Shown piece by piece: positions 42,001-51,516 of a stretch of 59,126 nucleotides of DNA (the stretch's first letter is position 1; each line of letters opens with the position of its first letter). The stretch covers positions 1 to 59,126 of the forward strand of contig JAFGJF010000137.1 of NCBI GenBank assembly GCA_016929205.1. Reading direction: 5' to 3'. A program made the position numbers and the translations under genes. The notes beneath the pieces are model-generated. The model searched no databases and was not told the DNA's origin. It was given only the letters and a program-made list of their open reading frames with translations. This DNA is from Anaerolineae bacterium (GTDB lineage: Bacteria; Chloroflexota; Anaerolineae; JAFGEY01).

Positions 42001-42491
42001 AGGCCAAGATCGATGTTCAGACCGAGGTAGGTAAAGGGACAACGTTCCTCTTTTATTTTCCTGTTTCCAGGGAGATTGTCTCGCAGGCCGGAGAGCAAGC
42101 GTATGATTATCGTGGGAACGAGGCGATCCTGGTTGTGGATGACCTGGAGCAGCAAAGAAGCCTGGCGAACAGGCTGCTTTCCTCGTTAGGCTATCAAGTG
42201 ATGGCCGTAGACAGCGGGCGTGCCGCTCTGGAGTATCTTGAGCAAAACGAGGTAGCTTTGCTGGTGCTAGATATGATTATGGGAGATGATCTGGATGGGC
42301 TGAATACCTATCGCGAAATTATCAAAATCCATCCTGGACAAAAGGCAATTATCGCCAGCGGCTTTTCTGAAACTGAGCGTGTCAAAGAGGCTCAGCGGCT
42401 TGGAGCTGGCCAGTTTGTCAAAAAACCGTACACGTTAGAGGGATTGGGAAGAGCAGTTCGCCAGGAATTGGATAACATCAAAACGGCCTAG
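39018..42491 (+). CDS. Hybrid sensor histidine kinase (7TM-GAF-GAF-PAS-HisKA-HATPase-REC)
   Basis: The 1157-residue protein starts with seven to eight membrane helices (about 1-290). Two GAF domains follow (about 310-458 and 470-630), then a PAS domain (about 637-755). The H-box has His793 in GGVAHDLNNILG, and the catalytic domain has NAVEAMPYGG (N-box), DTGIGI and GTGLGLAVVYG. A C-terminal receiver domain begins near 1033 and has phosphoacceptor Asp1085 (LLVLDMIMGDD). The fused receiver means the kinase can pass phosphate internally; no separate output regulator lies next to it. The long membrane part resembles the 7TM sensor domains of other bacterial kinases. The ligand is unknown. Confidence 0.93.
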   Translation: MIASALFPFVAVCCYIVLLGVVLRYGLRVKANRFFAMLLVVMTFWQASALLVRFPKSVDSALVLYRLTTTAAITYFVGYFLFVRAFLMKKGRGRLILTSYFVWAVSSILCLSNNGYVISSVSRDPVSGMWVPVFGVLLPLTAVGGYFFLGFGVFDLVQAYVRAESDVQRNRLRYLLLGVSVVILGTLANLFPTLRPYPIDIVANIINAFCIAYAILRYQFLDIAVVVRKGLLYSIPTAIIGIIYFLFISLALGLFQALAGAQILLLSFLVAAITAVATQPLRNRAQLWIDRIFFREKYDAALMLRRLSRTAASVLDLDKLTNMILDEITQTMHIAKAAFFLRQEGGEEFHLIAWRGLDQTVDFRLRRGHPVVQWLSRHEYVLTRHDVDIMPQFRALWEQERHDLQRIEAELYALLKTEGEPVGILILGPKLSEEAYSQDDRSVLITLANQTAVAIEKARLYKQVQQELVDRKRAEDLARAQRDLALALSATVELDQALQQCARVAINVSEMDSGAVYLVDVSSGDLELVFAQGVSADFLQSGSHYGADSPVARLVLAGEPVYTRHMDLLEIDPVRQAEGLQAFAVLPVRHEDQVIACLNVASHTLAEVPISARHALETVAAQMGSDISRLKAEKALKESEDRYRYVTENIQDVIYSLDSEGKITFASGACEILLGVPSEALTGRDLFEVMMVQDPFGKEYVQRAIETYVESVSKAKETVQYEIAMKRPDGPHFLEIKERLQYDGHQNITNAFGVIRDITERKRAEEEKRQLEDELERAERVKALGVLAGGVAHDLNNILGPLVAYPDLIMMDLPANSPVQNDVLQIKQAAERAAAVVQDLLALARRGVYQMSPLNINTVVEAYLGSPSFDALTIRNPTVVVNTDLDPDLLNISGSAPHLSKVVMNLVTNAVEAMPYGGVLTIHTTCESLDHSIIAYGERVAPGDYVVLRISDTGIGIEKKDLGKIFEPFYTKKEMGHSGTGLGLAVVYGVVRDHKAKIDVQTEVGKGTTFLFYFPVSREIVSQAGEQAYDYRGNEAILVVDDLEQQRSLANRLLSSLGYQVMAVDSGRAALEYLEQNEVALLVLDMIMGDDLDGLNTYREIIKIHPGQKAIIASGFSETERVKEAQRLGAGQFVKKPYTLEGLGRAVRQELDNIKTA

Positions 42492-42519
42492 TCTGCTGTT
42501 TTTCATCTAAAGGAGCGTT

Positions 42520-43449
42520 ATGAAAAAAGTCTGTTTTTTTATCAATGAAGCTGAATCACTAACATTGGCAAATTGTTTACTGCTTGCCAACGCACTCGTT
42601 GCCCGAGGTGACGAGGTGTCCATCGGCTTTTTGGATTCGCTGACTCTGGTTGTGGACAAAATCGTTGGCAAGGTGTTTAAGGTTGAGCAGCATCTGGAAC
42701 CGGATTACAGTTTGGTGGATTGCCGGTTCGAATTTGCCAATCTTGCAGACTTGGATTACGTCTGGGTTTTGGGGCTTGGTAATCGGATTTCATTTCTGGA
42801 CAAAATTCAACTGCTGTGGAGCCTGTCAAGTGAGACGAGGATCATCAATTCGGTCGAAACCTTGTTGTTTCTACACAGCAAATATTATCCCTGCATGCTT
42901 CCAGACGTGTTTCCAAGTCCAGAAACCTATGCTTCGTCAGATTTCGAGTTTTTGTGGAATATCTATCACCAGGACGGCGGTATTTGGATTGTCAAGCCTC
43001 CTGCGCGGAGTTGGGGCAAGGATGTGTTTATTCTGAGGCCAAACGATACAAACGCGCGCGTTATCTTGCAAAACATGACCGATTATGGTTCGGGCCAGTT
43101 TTGCATCCTGCAAAAGTATGTCCCAGAGATCGAACTGGGAGAAAAACGCGTTTTGCTCGCCAATGGCCATATTGTTGGCCAATATAAACGCGTTGCTAAT
43201 GGCGACCACAGGACAAATATCCACCAGGGGGCGAGCCCATCAGTATGCGAACTTGATTCTCAAGAGGCAGCTTTGTGCGAGCGCATCGGAAAGCACCTGA
43301 TTGGTGTGGGTACGGCGTTTGTGGGAATCGATCTTGTTTATCCTTATGTAATCGAAATAAACGTTCTGAGTCCGGGGGGAATGACGACAATCATGGACTT
43401 GACAGGAGAAAACCTTGCCTCTCAAGTCGTTGACCATATCATTGTCTAG
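42520..43449 (+). CDS. ATP-grasp ligase, glutathione-synthetase-like
   Basis: The 309-residue protein has an N-terminal preATP-grasp fold and a C-terminal ATP-grasp domain resembling GshB. WIVKPPARSWGKDVFIL supplies the ATP lysine and glycine-type loop, LGEKRVLLANGHIVGQYKR and DHRTNIHQGA are the second strand region, and FVGIDLVYPYVIEINVLSPGGM carries the Mg2+-binding Asp and Asn. Such enzymes form an amide or thioester between an acyl phosphate and an amine. The N-terminal half does not closely follow GshB, so the substrate may differ. AAAGGAG precedes the ATG. It follows the kinase gene with a 28-base gap. Confidence 0.82.
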   Translation: MKKVCFFINEAESLTLANCLLLANALVARGDEVSIGFLDSLTLVVDKIVGKVFKVEQHLEPDYSLVDCRFEFANLADLDYVWVLGLGNRISFLDKIQLLWSLSSETRIINSVETLLFLHSKYYPCMLPDVFPSPETYASSDFEFLWNIYHQDGGIWIVKPPARSWGKDVFILRPNDTNARVILQNMTDYGSGQFCILQKYVPEIELGEKRVLLANGHIVGQYKRVANGDHRTNIHQGASPSVCELDSQEAALCERIGKHLIGVGTAFVGIDLVYPYVIEINVLSPGGMTTIMDLTGENLASQVVDHIIV

Positions 43450-43487
43450 TTGAGCAGTCTCTATTGGTCATTGTGCACGGGGCGGGT

Positions 43488-44327
43488 TCAGGCGCCAAGT
43501 TCCAAAGCTCGCACCTCGCCAAAGGCCGCGTCGATAAACAGCATCCGGTTGCGCACTGGCTCGCCTTTGCCCAATAACACTTTGATCGTTTCGTGAACCT
43601 GGAATGCAGCAACCATCATCGGTGAAGCAGCCGGGCAGCCTTGTTCTGCTTCAGCTCCCTGTTCCGGCACCGGATCGCTGCCGTACAGGGTTCGCAGGCC
43701 GCTGTCCTCGGGAAAGATGGTCATCACTTGCCCGACCCAGCCGGCGATCGCACCATGGACCATGGGGATGCCGGCCTCAGCCGCCGCACGTTGCAGCATC
43801 AAGCGTGTTGGCAATCGATCCAGGGCGTCTATGACAATATCCACGCCCGCCAGTATGCCGGCCAGGTTGTCTTTTGTCGCATACTGCGAGTGGAGCACCA
43901 CGTCGACGCCGGGATTGATCCGCCGCACACGCTCGGCAACCACCTCTGTTTTGAGACGGCCCAGGTTTGGTTCGTCGCTCAAAACTTGCCGGTTGAGGTT
44001 GTGTTCCATAAATACGTCACCATCGACCAGCACAAGCTGGCCGATTCCCATCCGCGCCAGTCCTTCCACCGCATAGCCACCCAGACCGCCCAGGCCGATA
44101 ACGGCGACACAAGATCGCAAAAGAACGAGTTGGCCGTCGAGTCCCACCGTTCCGTAGCTTCTCAGGTAACGGAGGGGCAACACGCCCAACTCTAGCGCCG
44201 CAATCTCGGCTTGACGGCGAGACAGCCCATGCCTAGCTGCTGCCTCGTTTAGCCAGGGAAGGGCCAGCGTACGTACTGTGTCAATCTCTTTGATATGTGG
44301 TTCAATTGTTTCTGCGAACGTGCACAC
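43488..44327 (-). CDS. ThiF/MoeB/HesA-family adenylating protein (E1-like)
   Basis: The 279-residue protein has an N-terminal helical region and an E1-like Rossmann domain: VIGLGGLGGYAVEGLARMG for nucleotide binding, LVDGDVFMEHNLNRQ with the conserved Asp and Arg, and IDALDRLPTR. The family adenylates the C-terminus of a ubiquitin-like sulfur carrier such as ThiS or MoaD. The usual zinc CxxC pairs are absent, and the only later Cys is in EQGCPAASP, so it is closer to HesA-type members. No ThiS or MoaD gene is nearby. It follows the 141-residue unknown gene with a 12-base gap. Confidence 0.83.
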   Translation of the reverse strand: MCTFAETIEPHIKEIDTVRTLALPWLNEAAARHGLSRRQAEIAALELGVLPLRYLRSYGTVGLDGQLVLLRSCVAVIGLGGLGGYAVEGLARMGIGQLVLVDGDVFMEHNLNRQVLSDEPNLGRLKTEVVAERVRRINPGVDVVLHSQYATKDNLAGILAGVDIVIDALDRLPTRLMLQRAAAEAGIPMVHGAIAGWVGQVMTIFPEDSGLRTLYGSDPVPEQGAEAEQGCPAASPMMVAAFQVHETIKVLLGKGEPVRNRMLFIDAAFGEVRALELGA

Positions 44328-44339
44328 CAGGACACCCCG

Positions 44340-44765
44340 TTACGAGCCCGGCATAATGGCTTTAATGCCTTCGTAGATCTTTTTGTGGGCAAGCGTCTTG
44401 AGAATCAGGTTTGCAGGCCGCCCAATCCGCTCGCTTAGTTCGGTTGGCGTGAGTGGCACATTGCCGTTTGCCAAAAAGACTCGAAAGACTGCGTTTGTCA
44501 ATGGCGTCGAAATGGTGATATAGTCTGATTCGAGACTGCAATGTGTTCGCAAGGCTTGCCACAAGCCGTCTACCGCGTGTACCTCTGCCGTATCGGGATC
44601 GATCCAATCGACCGATTTGGAACCAAGGTGTGTTGGGTAGAGCTCGCGGCAGGCATCGCACAAATTCTGATGCAAATAAACGCGCAATTGGCGGTTGTTC
44701 TGTCTCCACCAATCGAAATCAATGTGAAATTTGGTATCTAATGTCGGCTTTGTCCAACGAGCCAT
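44340..44765 (-). CDS. Conserved protein of unknown function
   Basis: The 141-residue protein opens with TKPTLDTKFHIDFDWWRQ, has a CxxC pair (NLCDACREL, 36-39) and further His residues, and ends with a region resembling a winged helix (PLTPTELSERIGRPANLILKTL). A DNA- or RNA-binding role is possible but unproven. It lies between a larger unknown gene and the E1-like gene, all on one strand, and I treat the three as a unit. I do not recognise the family. Confidence 0.72.
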   Translation of the reverse strand: MARWTKPTLDTKFHIDFDWWRQNNRQLRVYLHQNLCDACRELYPTHLGSKSVDWIDPDTAEVHAVDGLWQALRTHCSLESDYITISTPLTNAVFRVFLANGNVPLTPTELSERIGRPANLILKTLAHKKIYEGIKAIMPGS

Positions 44766-44842
44766 AAAAATCTACCTCACCATCAACTAGAATTACACTA
44801 TCCAAAAGCCAGGTGGCGTTCCATCACTGACTCGCCGGGCGC

Positions 44843-46423
44843 CTAACAAACGCTTTCGCTAAACAGCCAAGAGCCTTCGTCAACGGAAACAAAATGAGGC
44901 AACTTGAACAGCGTCGCAAAGATGCGTCCGGGCGGGCAACGTTTGAGGACATTGACCGCATTATACAATGTCTTGGCATGTACCGTGCCATGAGGACTCA
45001 ACTTGGCGAGTTCCAGGAACGCATGGTGAATCACCTCATCCAGAGAGCGATTTCGCCCCTGTTCCGCTTGCCACAACTCCTCGGCGATTTGGGGGTCAAT
45101 GCTCATCAGGAACCATTCGTCATATTCGCAGGTAACCGGGGCCTTTTGCATTTGGAACCGCAAGTCATTCTCGTCGTTTTTGAACAACGTGTACATCCAC
45201 TCACGTCTCATACGACGCGATTGGATGTCGATCGCTACGCGATTTGGATCGTCCGTCTTGGCCAGTTCAATATATGCGCCGACGGGCAGTTCCTTTTCCT
45301 CATACCACGCACCCAATCCGTATACGAGCTTGTCGGCGTGCATAACCCAGCCAGGAAACTCGGAGCCTTGTGCCAGGTCGACAAATGTGACCCGGGTATG
45401 CTGATCAGGGTGCCCACTTGGGAAAAAGTACTTGGTGCGTTCGCTCAGGGGTAACGATCCCAACCGTCTATGGTGATAGCCCAAAGTCAGGGTTAAAGAA
45501 CGTTTTTCGGCCGCACTTGGAGGAGCGACGATAGCGGATGCCTCGTCGTCGATTTCGCGTTCTAGCTGCAAATGGAAAACATCGAGTTTGGTACGATCGT
45601 ATGGTATGGGATCATAGTGCACCCAATTGGGTACAGACTTGATGGCTTGAGGTTCCCAGCGATACAGGCTCCAAACGATTTGGCCGTTCCCACCCACGTC
45701 GTCAAAGCGATCGTCCTGAGCTATGACATGATTCAGCGAAAACAGCCTGATCGGCTGAGGTGCTTCTTGGGCCAGGTCCAAGTCGGGCAATAGCTTTTCT
45801 GTCGGCAACGGCGTGCCATGCATGTCCAGAACAGCTTCTGCAAGATTCAGATGACCGATATGCACTTCGACCATCATACTGGCTGCCAGCCATTGGTCGC
45901 GAAAGAACACAAATTTGTCACTCTGTTCGAGTTTCGATTCCAGCTTGGCGGTGACCAGTTCGCCGTATCGATCGTACAACTCTTGAACCTGGGGAACGAA
46001 CATGGTTTCGACAGATACGTCATCAGGGATGTTGAGCCGGTGTTCAATCATCAAGCTGGAAGCAAATTGGCGCTCTTCTTTGTCCAACTGGACTGTAATC
46101 ACCTGGAAATCGCCATACTCTGGATTGTTTCCATCGCGAACCGTTGACACGGTCCCTCGGGCAAAGCTCAGGTGAGGGAACACCAATGTTTCTCCCACAG
46201 AGAATGTCCCATTGGGTCGATAAACGGTTCCGCCAGCCAGATTGCGACGAACCAGGCTTTGATCCCGCTGACAATAGTCGGCGACTAGCGCATAAGCCAA
46301 CTCGGATGAGGTCAGAGGGCGGCCCTCGTCCAGAAAAAGGTTGACAAGCCCGTCAATGTCTTGTTTGCTAATAGAGAACTCGTCTTGCCAGTACGTCTCA
46401 CTTTGAATTTTACGCCCAATCAC
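44843..46423 (-). CDS. Large conserved protein of unknown function
   Basis: The 526-residue soluble protein starts, on ribosome-binding-site grounds, at GTG 46423 (GGAGG 8 bases upstream); an ATG seven codons earlier overlaps that site. The N-terminus (about 5-60) looks helical and winged-helix-like (SISKQDIDGLVNLFLDEGRPLTSSELAYALV). The middle has GTVYRPNGTFSVGETLVFPHL, a beta-rich barrel-like stretch, and the second half has RTKYFFPSGHPDQHTRVTFVD and a further helical domain at the end. No catalytic motif is visible. The next gene, also unknown, starts 77 bases on, so the two are probably partners. Confidence 0.75.
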   Translation of the reverse strand: MIGRKIQSETYWQDEFSISKQDIDGLVNLFLDEGRPLTSSELAYALVADYCQRDQSLVRRNLAGGTVYRPNGTFSVGETLVFPHLSFARGTVSTVRDGNNPEYGDFQVITVQLDKEERQFASSLMIEHRLNIPDDVSVETMFVPQVQELYDRYGELVTAKLESKLEQSDKFVFFRDQWLAASMMVEVHIGHLNLAEAVLDMHGTPLPTEKLLPDLDLAQEAPQPIRLFSLNHVIAQDDRFDDVGGNGQIVWSLYRWEPQAIKSVPNWVHYDPIPYDRTKLDVFHLQLEREIDDEASAIVAPPSAAEKRSLTLTLGYHHRRLGSLPLSERTKYFFPSGHPDQHTRVTFVDLAQGSEFPGWVMHADKLVYGLGAWYEEKELPVGAYIELAKTDDPNRVAIDIQSRRMRREWMYTLFKNDENDLRFQMQKAPVTCEYDEWFLMSIDPQIAEELWQAEQGRNRSLDEVIHHAFLELAKLSPHGTVHAKTLYNAVNVLKRCPPGRIFATLFKLPHFVSVDEGSWLFSESVC

Positions 46424-46501
46424 AACAGGGTCCTCCCAGATCATACTAACTATGTTTTTCTCAAGATGCTGCTTGTGATATAATATACTAGAGGAGGGAC
46501 A

Positions 46502-46780
46502 ATGTCACCACAAAGCAAGAACAATAAAACAGGTTTAGCTGTTGTTGCGACGGTTTCGGGAATGATGAGAGCAGAAATTTTAAAATCTCTGCTCCAAGAT
46601 GCCGGCATTCAGGCGATACTGGATTATGAAAGTGCCGGGGTGGTTTTTGGGATCACAATGGATGGCTTGAAACTGAGCCAGGTTCGCATATTGGTCCAAG
46701 AGCAATATGCTGAACAAGCAAAGCAGTTATTGGATGCACCTCTTGCCCCGGGATGGGAAGAAGAAGCCGAATCATCCTGA
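46502..46780 (+). CDS. DUF2007-like small protein
   Basis: The 92-residue protein fits the DUF2007 (putative signal-transducing) fold: a short lead-in, then VVATVSGMMRAEILKSLLQDAGIQA as strand and helix, a strand pair GVVFGITMDGLKLSQVRILV, and EQYAEQAKQLLDA as the last helix. The function is not established for the family. AGGAGGG sits before the ATG and a TATAAT at 46479-46484 is a candidate -10 box with a weak -35. It is divergent from the large unknown gene at 46423. Confidence 0.75.
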   Translation: MSPQSKNNKTGLAVVATVSGMMRAEILKSLLQDAGIQAILDYESAGVVFGITMDGLKLSQVRILVQEQYAEQAKQLLDAPLAPGWEEEAESS

Positions 46781-46793
46781 GTCCAATCCGCCA

Positions 46794-46826
46794 AATGGGG
46801 ACAGGGTTCTCTCCCCTGTCCCCATT
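46794..46826. terminator. Bidirectional hairpin between convergent DUF2007 and rpoC genes
   Basis: AATGGGGACAGGG (46794-46806) pairs perfectly with CCCTGTCCCCATT (46814-46826) through a 7-base loop. The stem is strong in both directions; T-runs are short. It fills most of the 55-base gap between the two stops. Confidence 0.75.
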
Positions 46827-46835
46827 CTAGTCCCC

Positions 46836-49800
46836 CTATTCGTTATCGTCAAAACCGTCGCTTAGCAACGAGTCGAGATCGTCGCTATCTTGTTCCTCTT
46901 CCTCTTCATCCTTTTCATCTGAACCGAGATCAAAGTCGATGTCGTCATCATCTTGATCCAGATCGTCAAAATCACCGTCATCATCCAGGTCCAAGTCATC
47001 CAGATCGATATCGTCGATATCAAGCTCAGTGCCTACAAAGGCCTCCAGTTCTTCGACACTCAACGCTTCACCTGCTTCCAATTTGAGCGTTTTGTCTGGT
47101 TGGAAACCTGTTCCTGCCGGAATCAATTTGCCAATGATGACGTTTTCTTTGAGGCCTAAAAGGCCGTCGCTCTTGCCCTCAATTGCTGCGCCGGCCAACA
47201 CCTTGATCGTGTGCTGGAATGAAGCGGATGCCAAAAAGCTGTCTGTGCTCAAGGCTGCTTTGGTGATGCCCAAGAGCACGGGGCGAGCTGCTGCCGGTTG
47301 TTTGCCTTCTTTGTTCATGCGCGCGTTGATTTTTGTAAAGATGTGACGTTCTACCAGATCGCCCGGCAACAGTGCCGTGTCGCCGGAACGGACGACCAGG
47401 ACGCGCGATAGCATTTTGCTGATGATGACCTCAAAGTGTTTGTCTTGGATGTTTACACCCTGAGAGCGATATACCTTTTGTACTTCTTGGAGCAGGTAGA
47501 GTTGTGTGGCGTCGCGTCCCAACACATCCAAAATTGTGTGCGGATTCTTGGATCCCTCTGTGATCTGTTCACCGGCTTCAATTATCTGGTTTTCGTTTAC
47601 GAGCAACCGTACAGAAGACGGGATTTTGTATTCATATTCTTCTTGTTCGTCATAGACGATGGAAATCGTCTCTTCTTCGCAAACCACGCGTCCACCGTGT
47701 TTCGCGACGAGTTCTTTGTCTCCACGCGTCGCAATAACCTCACCATCTTTGACCGTCTCTTGGTCTTCTTCAAGAAGGATTTTCCATCCACGTTTGATCG
47801 GGTAATCCTCGCGCACGAGATGGCTGTTCGTGACTTTGACCGTACGAAGTCCTTGCTCGTTGCGGTGAACTTCGACACGCCCGGCGATATCCGATATGAT
47901 GGCCTCGCCTTTTGGATGTTTGCGTGCTTCGAGGAGTTCCTCGACACGGGGGAGGCCGTGTGTGATATCACCACCATGGGCAATACCACCGGTGTGGAAC
48001 GTCCGCAGCGTCAACTGTGTACCAGGCTCACCGATAGACTGGGCGGCCATAATGCCGACCGCAGTGCCCAGTTCCACCATCGTGCCGCGCCCCAGGTCAC
48101 GACCGTAACACTGCTGGCAAAGGCCCTGGTCCAGTTGGCAAGTGAGCGGCGAACGCACAAAGACCTCTGTCACCCCGGCCGCCACGATTTCTTCGACACT
48201 TTCTTCATCCAGAGTGCTGCCGCGCTCAAGCACCACGTCTCCAGTCTGTGGGTGGATCACTGTCCCGGCAAGGATTCTGCCCAGGATTCGCTCTCCCAAC
48301 TGCGGCAAGTTCGGATCGTATGCGTTGTCCGATGTCCGGATCCACAATCCGCTGCGCGTTTCGCAGTCGTATTCATTGATCACCATATCCTGGGCGACGT
48401 CAACCAGGCGACGTGTCAGGTAACCTGCGTCAGCCGTTCGCAGCGCTGTATCGGCCAACCCTTTGCGGGCACCATGTGTGGAAATAAAGTATTCGAGAGC
48501 GGTGAGCCCTTCCCTAAAGTTGGACAAAATGGGCAATTTGATGATTCGCCCTGAAGGGTCGGCCATCAAACCACGCATACCGGCCAACTGGGCGATGGGC
48601 CCAAATCCACCTTTGGTGGAACCCGATTGAGCCATAACAAAGACAGGGCCTTCAGGATCCATCGAATCAGCCACGGCGTCTGTTACTTGATCCTTGGCTT
48701 CGGTCCACAGTTCGATCGTTCGCGTGTATTGTTCGTCTTCGGTGAGCAGCCCGCGTCGATATTGTCGCGCTACTTCGTTCACTTCGTCGGTCGCTTTGGC
48801 CAGGATCGTGGTCTTGGCATCGGGTACGACCAGGTCGCTGACGGCAATACTTGCTCCCGATCGCGTTGCATATTTAAAGCCTGCGTCTTTGATCTGGTCT
48901 GCGACCTCGGCTGTTCTTTCTTGACCGACAATGCGGTGGCATTGGGCAATAAGTGTTTTCAACGAACCTTTGTCCTGAACCGTGTTGACGAAGCGCATAT
49001 CTTCGGGCAAAACGTCATTGAACAGCACGCGCCCAACGCTCGTCTGGATCGGGGCGTCTTTGCTATCGGCCGGGTCGGTTGTCCAAGACCAGAGCTGGAT
49101 CTTGGCGTGAATGTCAACTATGCCCAAATCGTAGGCCAAAATGACCTCTTCGATGTTTGCAAAGTTCATACCTTCGCCCTTGCGTCCATCACGCTCCATC
49201 GTCAAATAATAGCAGCCCAGGACCATATCTTTTGTCGGGCCGACAATGGGCTCCCCATCGGCCGGCTTGAGCAAGTTGCGGGATGAAAGCATCAATTCGC
49301 GTGCTTCTTGTACGGCTTTGCTAGACAGCGGCACATGCACGGCCATCTGGTCCCCGTCAAAGTCTGCGTTGAACGCGGCGCAAACCAATGGGTGCAGGTG
49401 AATGGCCTTGCCCTCTACCAGCAGCGGCTCAAAGGCCTGGATGCCCAAACGGTGAAGCGTCGGCGCGCGGTTGAGCAGCACGGGACGATCTTTGATCACT
49501 TCTTCCAAAACTTCCCACACTTCAGGGCGTTCGCGTTCAATGATGCGGCGCGCGCTCTTGACGTTGCTGGCATAGTTGTACTCGACCAGCTTGGCAATAA
49601 TAAAGGGTCGATACAGTTCGACGGCCATGTACTTGGGCAGGCCACACTGATGCAGCTTGAGCTTGGGCCCAATGACGATGACTGAACGTCCGGAATAGTC
49701 CACGCGCTTGCCAAGCAGGTTGCGCCGAAAACGTCCCTTTTTGCCTTTGAGCATATCGGATAACGATTTAAGTTCACGACGGCCCCGCCGCGACAAGGCC

Positions 49801-51242
49801 TTGCCACGGCGCGAGTTGTCGATCAATGAATCGACCGCTTCCTGCAACATGCGTTTTTCATTGCGAACGATCACGTCTGGAGCACCCAGGTCGAGCAGTC
49901 GTTTGAGCCGGTTGTTGCGGTTGATGACCCGGCGATACAGGTCGTTCAGGTCTGAGGTGGCAAATCGACCGCCGTCCAACTGAACCATAGGACGCAAATC
50001 GGGTGGAATGACGGGCAAAACGGTCAGGATCATCCATTCCGGGCGGTTGCCGCTGGCGCGAAGTGCTTCGACCACGCGCAGCCGCTTGGTTGCGCGCTGG
50101 CGACGTTGTTTGGACCGCGTTGTGCGTACCTCGTTCCACAACTCGACAGACAACTTGTCCAAATCCATATCTTGCAATACTTCGTAGAATGCCTCGGCAC
50201 CCATGCTGGCCCGAAAGACGTTGCCCCATTTGCTCTTTAGCTCGCGATAGCGCGCCTCGCCAAAGAACTGCATCGGCGCCAGGCTCTTGAGTTCGTCGAC
50301 ATCACTTTCGTACTGTAGATGGATTGCTTCTAGTTTGGAGACAAGCACTTCCTGGATCTGCCCGCGCTGCTCGCTCGTCGATTCACGGATGTCCAAGTTG
50401 ATCGCATCAATTTGAGCGACGGTATCTGCGCGCTCATCGCCAATCTCGGTCTGAATACGGCTCAACTCTTTTTGCACCAGCTCGTTCAAGATGGCGCTGT
50501 GCTCGCGTGTGATCTTGGCGCCTTCCTGGGCGATGGCTTGCTCGGAAAACGAGAGGTACATATCCTCGCGTGCTGGCTTGCCCATCTGGTTTTCCAGCGA
50601 TAGGGATAGGATTTTTGCCTCGTTCATGACGGATTCGGTCTGTGTGGACAGACGTTCATCCAGGTCATGGCGAGCATCCATCAACGAACTGGTGGCCTCG
50701 GACATCAGCGATTTCATTTCGTTGTCAATCAGCCCAAATTCGCTTTCAGAGCTATTTTCCAGACGACCGCGTTCGCGTTCAAAATCGGTATGCAAACGAT
50801 GCAAAGCGCGCTGCCGTGCTTCCTCGTCAATGCTTGTCGTCACGTATTGTGCAAAATAAAGGACACGTTCCAGGTTTCTGCGGGTAATGTCCAGTAACAC
50901 GCCCAGGTAGCTTGGTACACGTCTTGTATACCAGATGTGCGCAACGGGGGCCACCAGGTCGATATGTCCCATTCGCTCACGTCGTACAAGCGAACGTGTT
51001 ACCTCAACGCCACACTTGTCGCAGACGACACCCTTGTAGCGGACGTTTTTGTATTTACCGCAATAACACTGCCAATCTTTGGTCGGGCCAAAAATCGCCT
51101 CACAAAACAAACCGTCTTTTTCCGGGCGCAAACGGCGATAGTTGATCGTTTCGGGCTTGGTCACTTCACCGTATGACCAGGAGTGAATCTGATCGGGCGA
51201 AGCAAGGCTGACACGTATAGCCTGAAAATCTTTGGTTTCCAA
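46836..51242 (-). CDS. rpoC: DNA-directed RNA polymerase subunit beta'
   Basis: The 1468-residue subunit has the N-terminal zinc finger (CYCGK and [10 protein letters not shown]), the clamp, the catalytic NADFDGD with the three Mg2+-binding Asp residues (625-631), the bridge-helix/trigger-loop regions and the C-terminal jaw. Two features depart from the standard subunit: a roughly 200-residue charged coiled-coil insertion between the early clamp region ([11 protein letters not shown]) and the [10 protein letters not shown] segment, and a C-terminal tail of about 65 residues made mostly of Asp and Glu. I use TTG 51242 as the start, since AGGAGG lies 6 bases upstream; a longer in-frame start at 51284 lacks a site. 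rpoB, usually adjacent, is not upstream. Confidence 0.96.
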   Translation of the reverse strand: METKDFQAIRVSLASPDQIHSWSYGEVTKPETINYRRLRPEKDGLFCEAIFGPTKDWQCYCGKYKNVRYKGVVCDKCGVEVTRSLVRRERMGHIDLVAPVAHIWYTRRVPSYLGVLLDITRRNLERVLYFAQYVTTSIDEEARQRALHRLHTDFERERGRLENSSESEFGLIDNEMKSLMSEATSSLMDARHDLDERLSTQTESVMNEAKILSLSLENQMGKPAREDMYLSFSEQAIAQEGAKITREHSAILNELVQKELSRIQTEIGDERADTVAQIDAINLDIRESTSEQRGQIQEVLVSKLEAIHLQYESDVDELKSLAPMQFFGEARYRELKSKWGNVFRASMGAEAFYEVLQDMDLDKLSVELWNEVRTTRSKQRRQRATKRLRVVEALRASGNRPEWMILTVLPVIPPDLRPMVQLDGGRFATSDLNDLYRRVINRNNRLKRLLDLGAPDVIVRNEKRMLQEAVDSLIDNSRRGKALSRRGRRELKSLSDMLKGKKGRFRRNLLGKRVDYSGRSVIVIGPKLKLHQCGLPKYMAVELYRPFIIAKLVEYNYASNVKSARRIIERERPEVWEVLEEVIKDRPVLLNRAPTLHRLGIQAFEPLLVEGKAIHLHPLVCAAFNADFDGDQMAVHVPLSSKAVQEARELMLSSRNLLKPADGEPIVGPTKDMVLGCYYLTMERDGRKGEGMNFANIEEVILAYDLGIVDIHAKIQLWSWTTDPADSKDAPIQTSVGRVLFNDVLPEDMRFVNTVQDKGSLKTLIAQCHRIVGQERTAEVADQIKDAGFKYATRSGASIAVSDLVVPDAKTTILAKATDEVNEVARQYRRGLLTEDEQYTRTIELWTEAKDQVTDAVADSMDPEGPVFVMAQSGSTKGGFGPIAQLAGMRGLMADPSGRIIKLPILSNFREGLTALEYFISTHGARKGLADTALRTADAGYLTRRLVDVAQDMVINEYDCETRSGLWIRTSDNAYDPNLPQLGERILGRILAGTVIHPQTGDVVLERGSTLDEESVEEIVAAGVTEVFVRSPLTCQLDQGLCQQCYGRDLGRGTMVELGTAVGIMAAQSIGEPGTQLTLRTFHTGGIAHGGDITHGLPRVEELLEARKHPKGEAIISDIAGRVEVHRNEQGLRTVKVTNSHLVREDYPIKRGWKILLEEDQETVKDGEVIATRGDKELVAKHGGRVVCEEETISIVYDEQEEYEYKIPSSVRLLVNENQIIEAGEQITEGSKNPHTILDVLGRDATQLYLLQEVQKVYRSQGVNIQDKHFEVIISKMLSRVLVVRSGDTALLPGDLVERHIFTKINARMNKEGKQPAAARPVLLGITKAALSTDSFLASASFQHTIKVLAGAAIEGKSDGLLGLKENVIIGKLIPAGTGFQPDKTLKLEAGEALSVEELEAFVGTELDIDDIDLDDLDLDDDGDFDDLDQDDDDIDFDLGSDEKDEEEEEQDSDDLDSLLSDGFDDNE

Positions 51243-51453
51243 TACAAACCTCCTGAAATATGAGGGGCTAAACGGCCCCGTCAAACAAGTTCGTCAAGGG
51301 CAGCCTTTGCCAGCAAGAAGCAAGTCGTAGGATGTTGCAAAAAGAGCGAGGAAAAGCATCAATCACTTTTTCACATCGCTCTCAGATTAGGTTGATTGGT
51401 GATACGTATTTTGCAATTCACCGAGGGATATGCTCAAACCTATATCAGTGATG

Positions 51454-51501
51454 ATGCCATCTAGATGTTTAGATGGCATGATATGCCACCTTTTTGGCAT
51501 A
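51454..51501 (-). promoter_or_regulatory. Tandem hairpins in the rpoC leader
   Basis: ATGCCATCTA (51454-51463) pairs with TAGATGGCAT (51470-51479), and TATGCCA (51482-51488) pairs with TGGCATA (51495-51501). The two inner arms can also pair with each other across ATC (TGGCAT / ATGCCA on the minus strand), so the arms allow two exclusive structures. They lie just after the transcription start, about 210 bases before the rpoC start. The rest of the leader (51243-51453) has one weaker stem (AGAGCGA 51343-51349 with TCGCTCT 51376-51382) and no gene. Confidence 0.6.
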
Positions 51502-51516
51502 CATCACAACCATATA

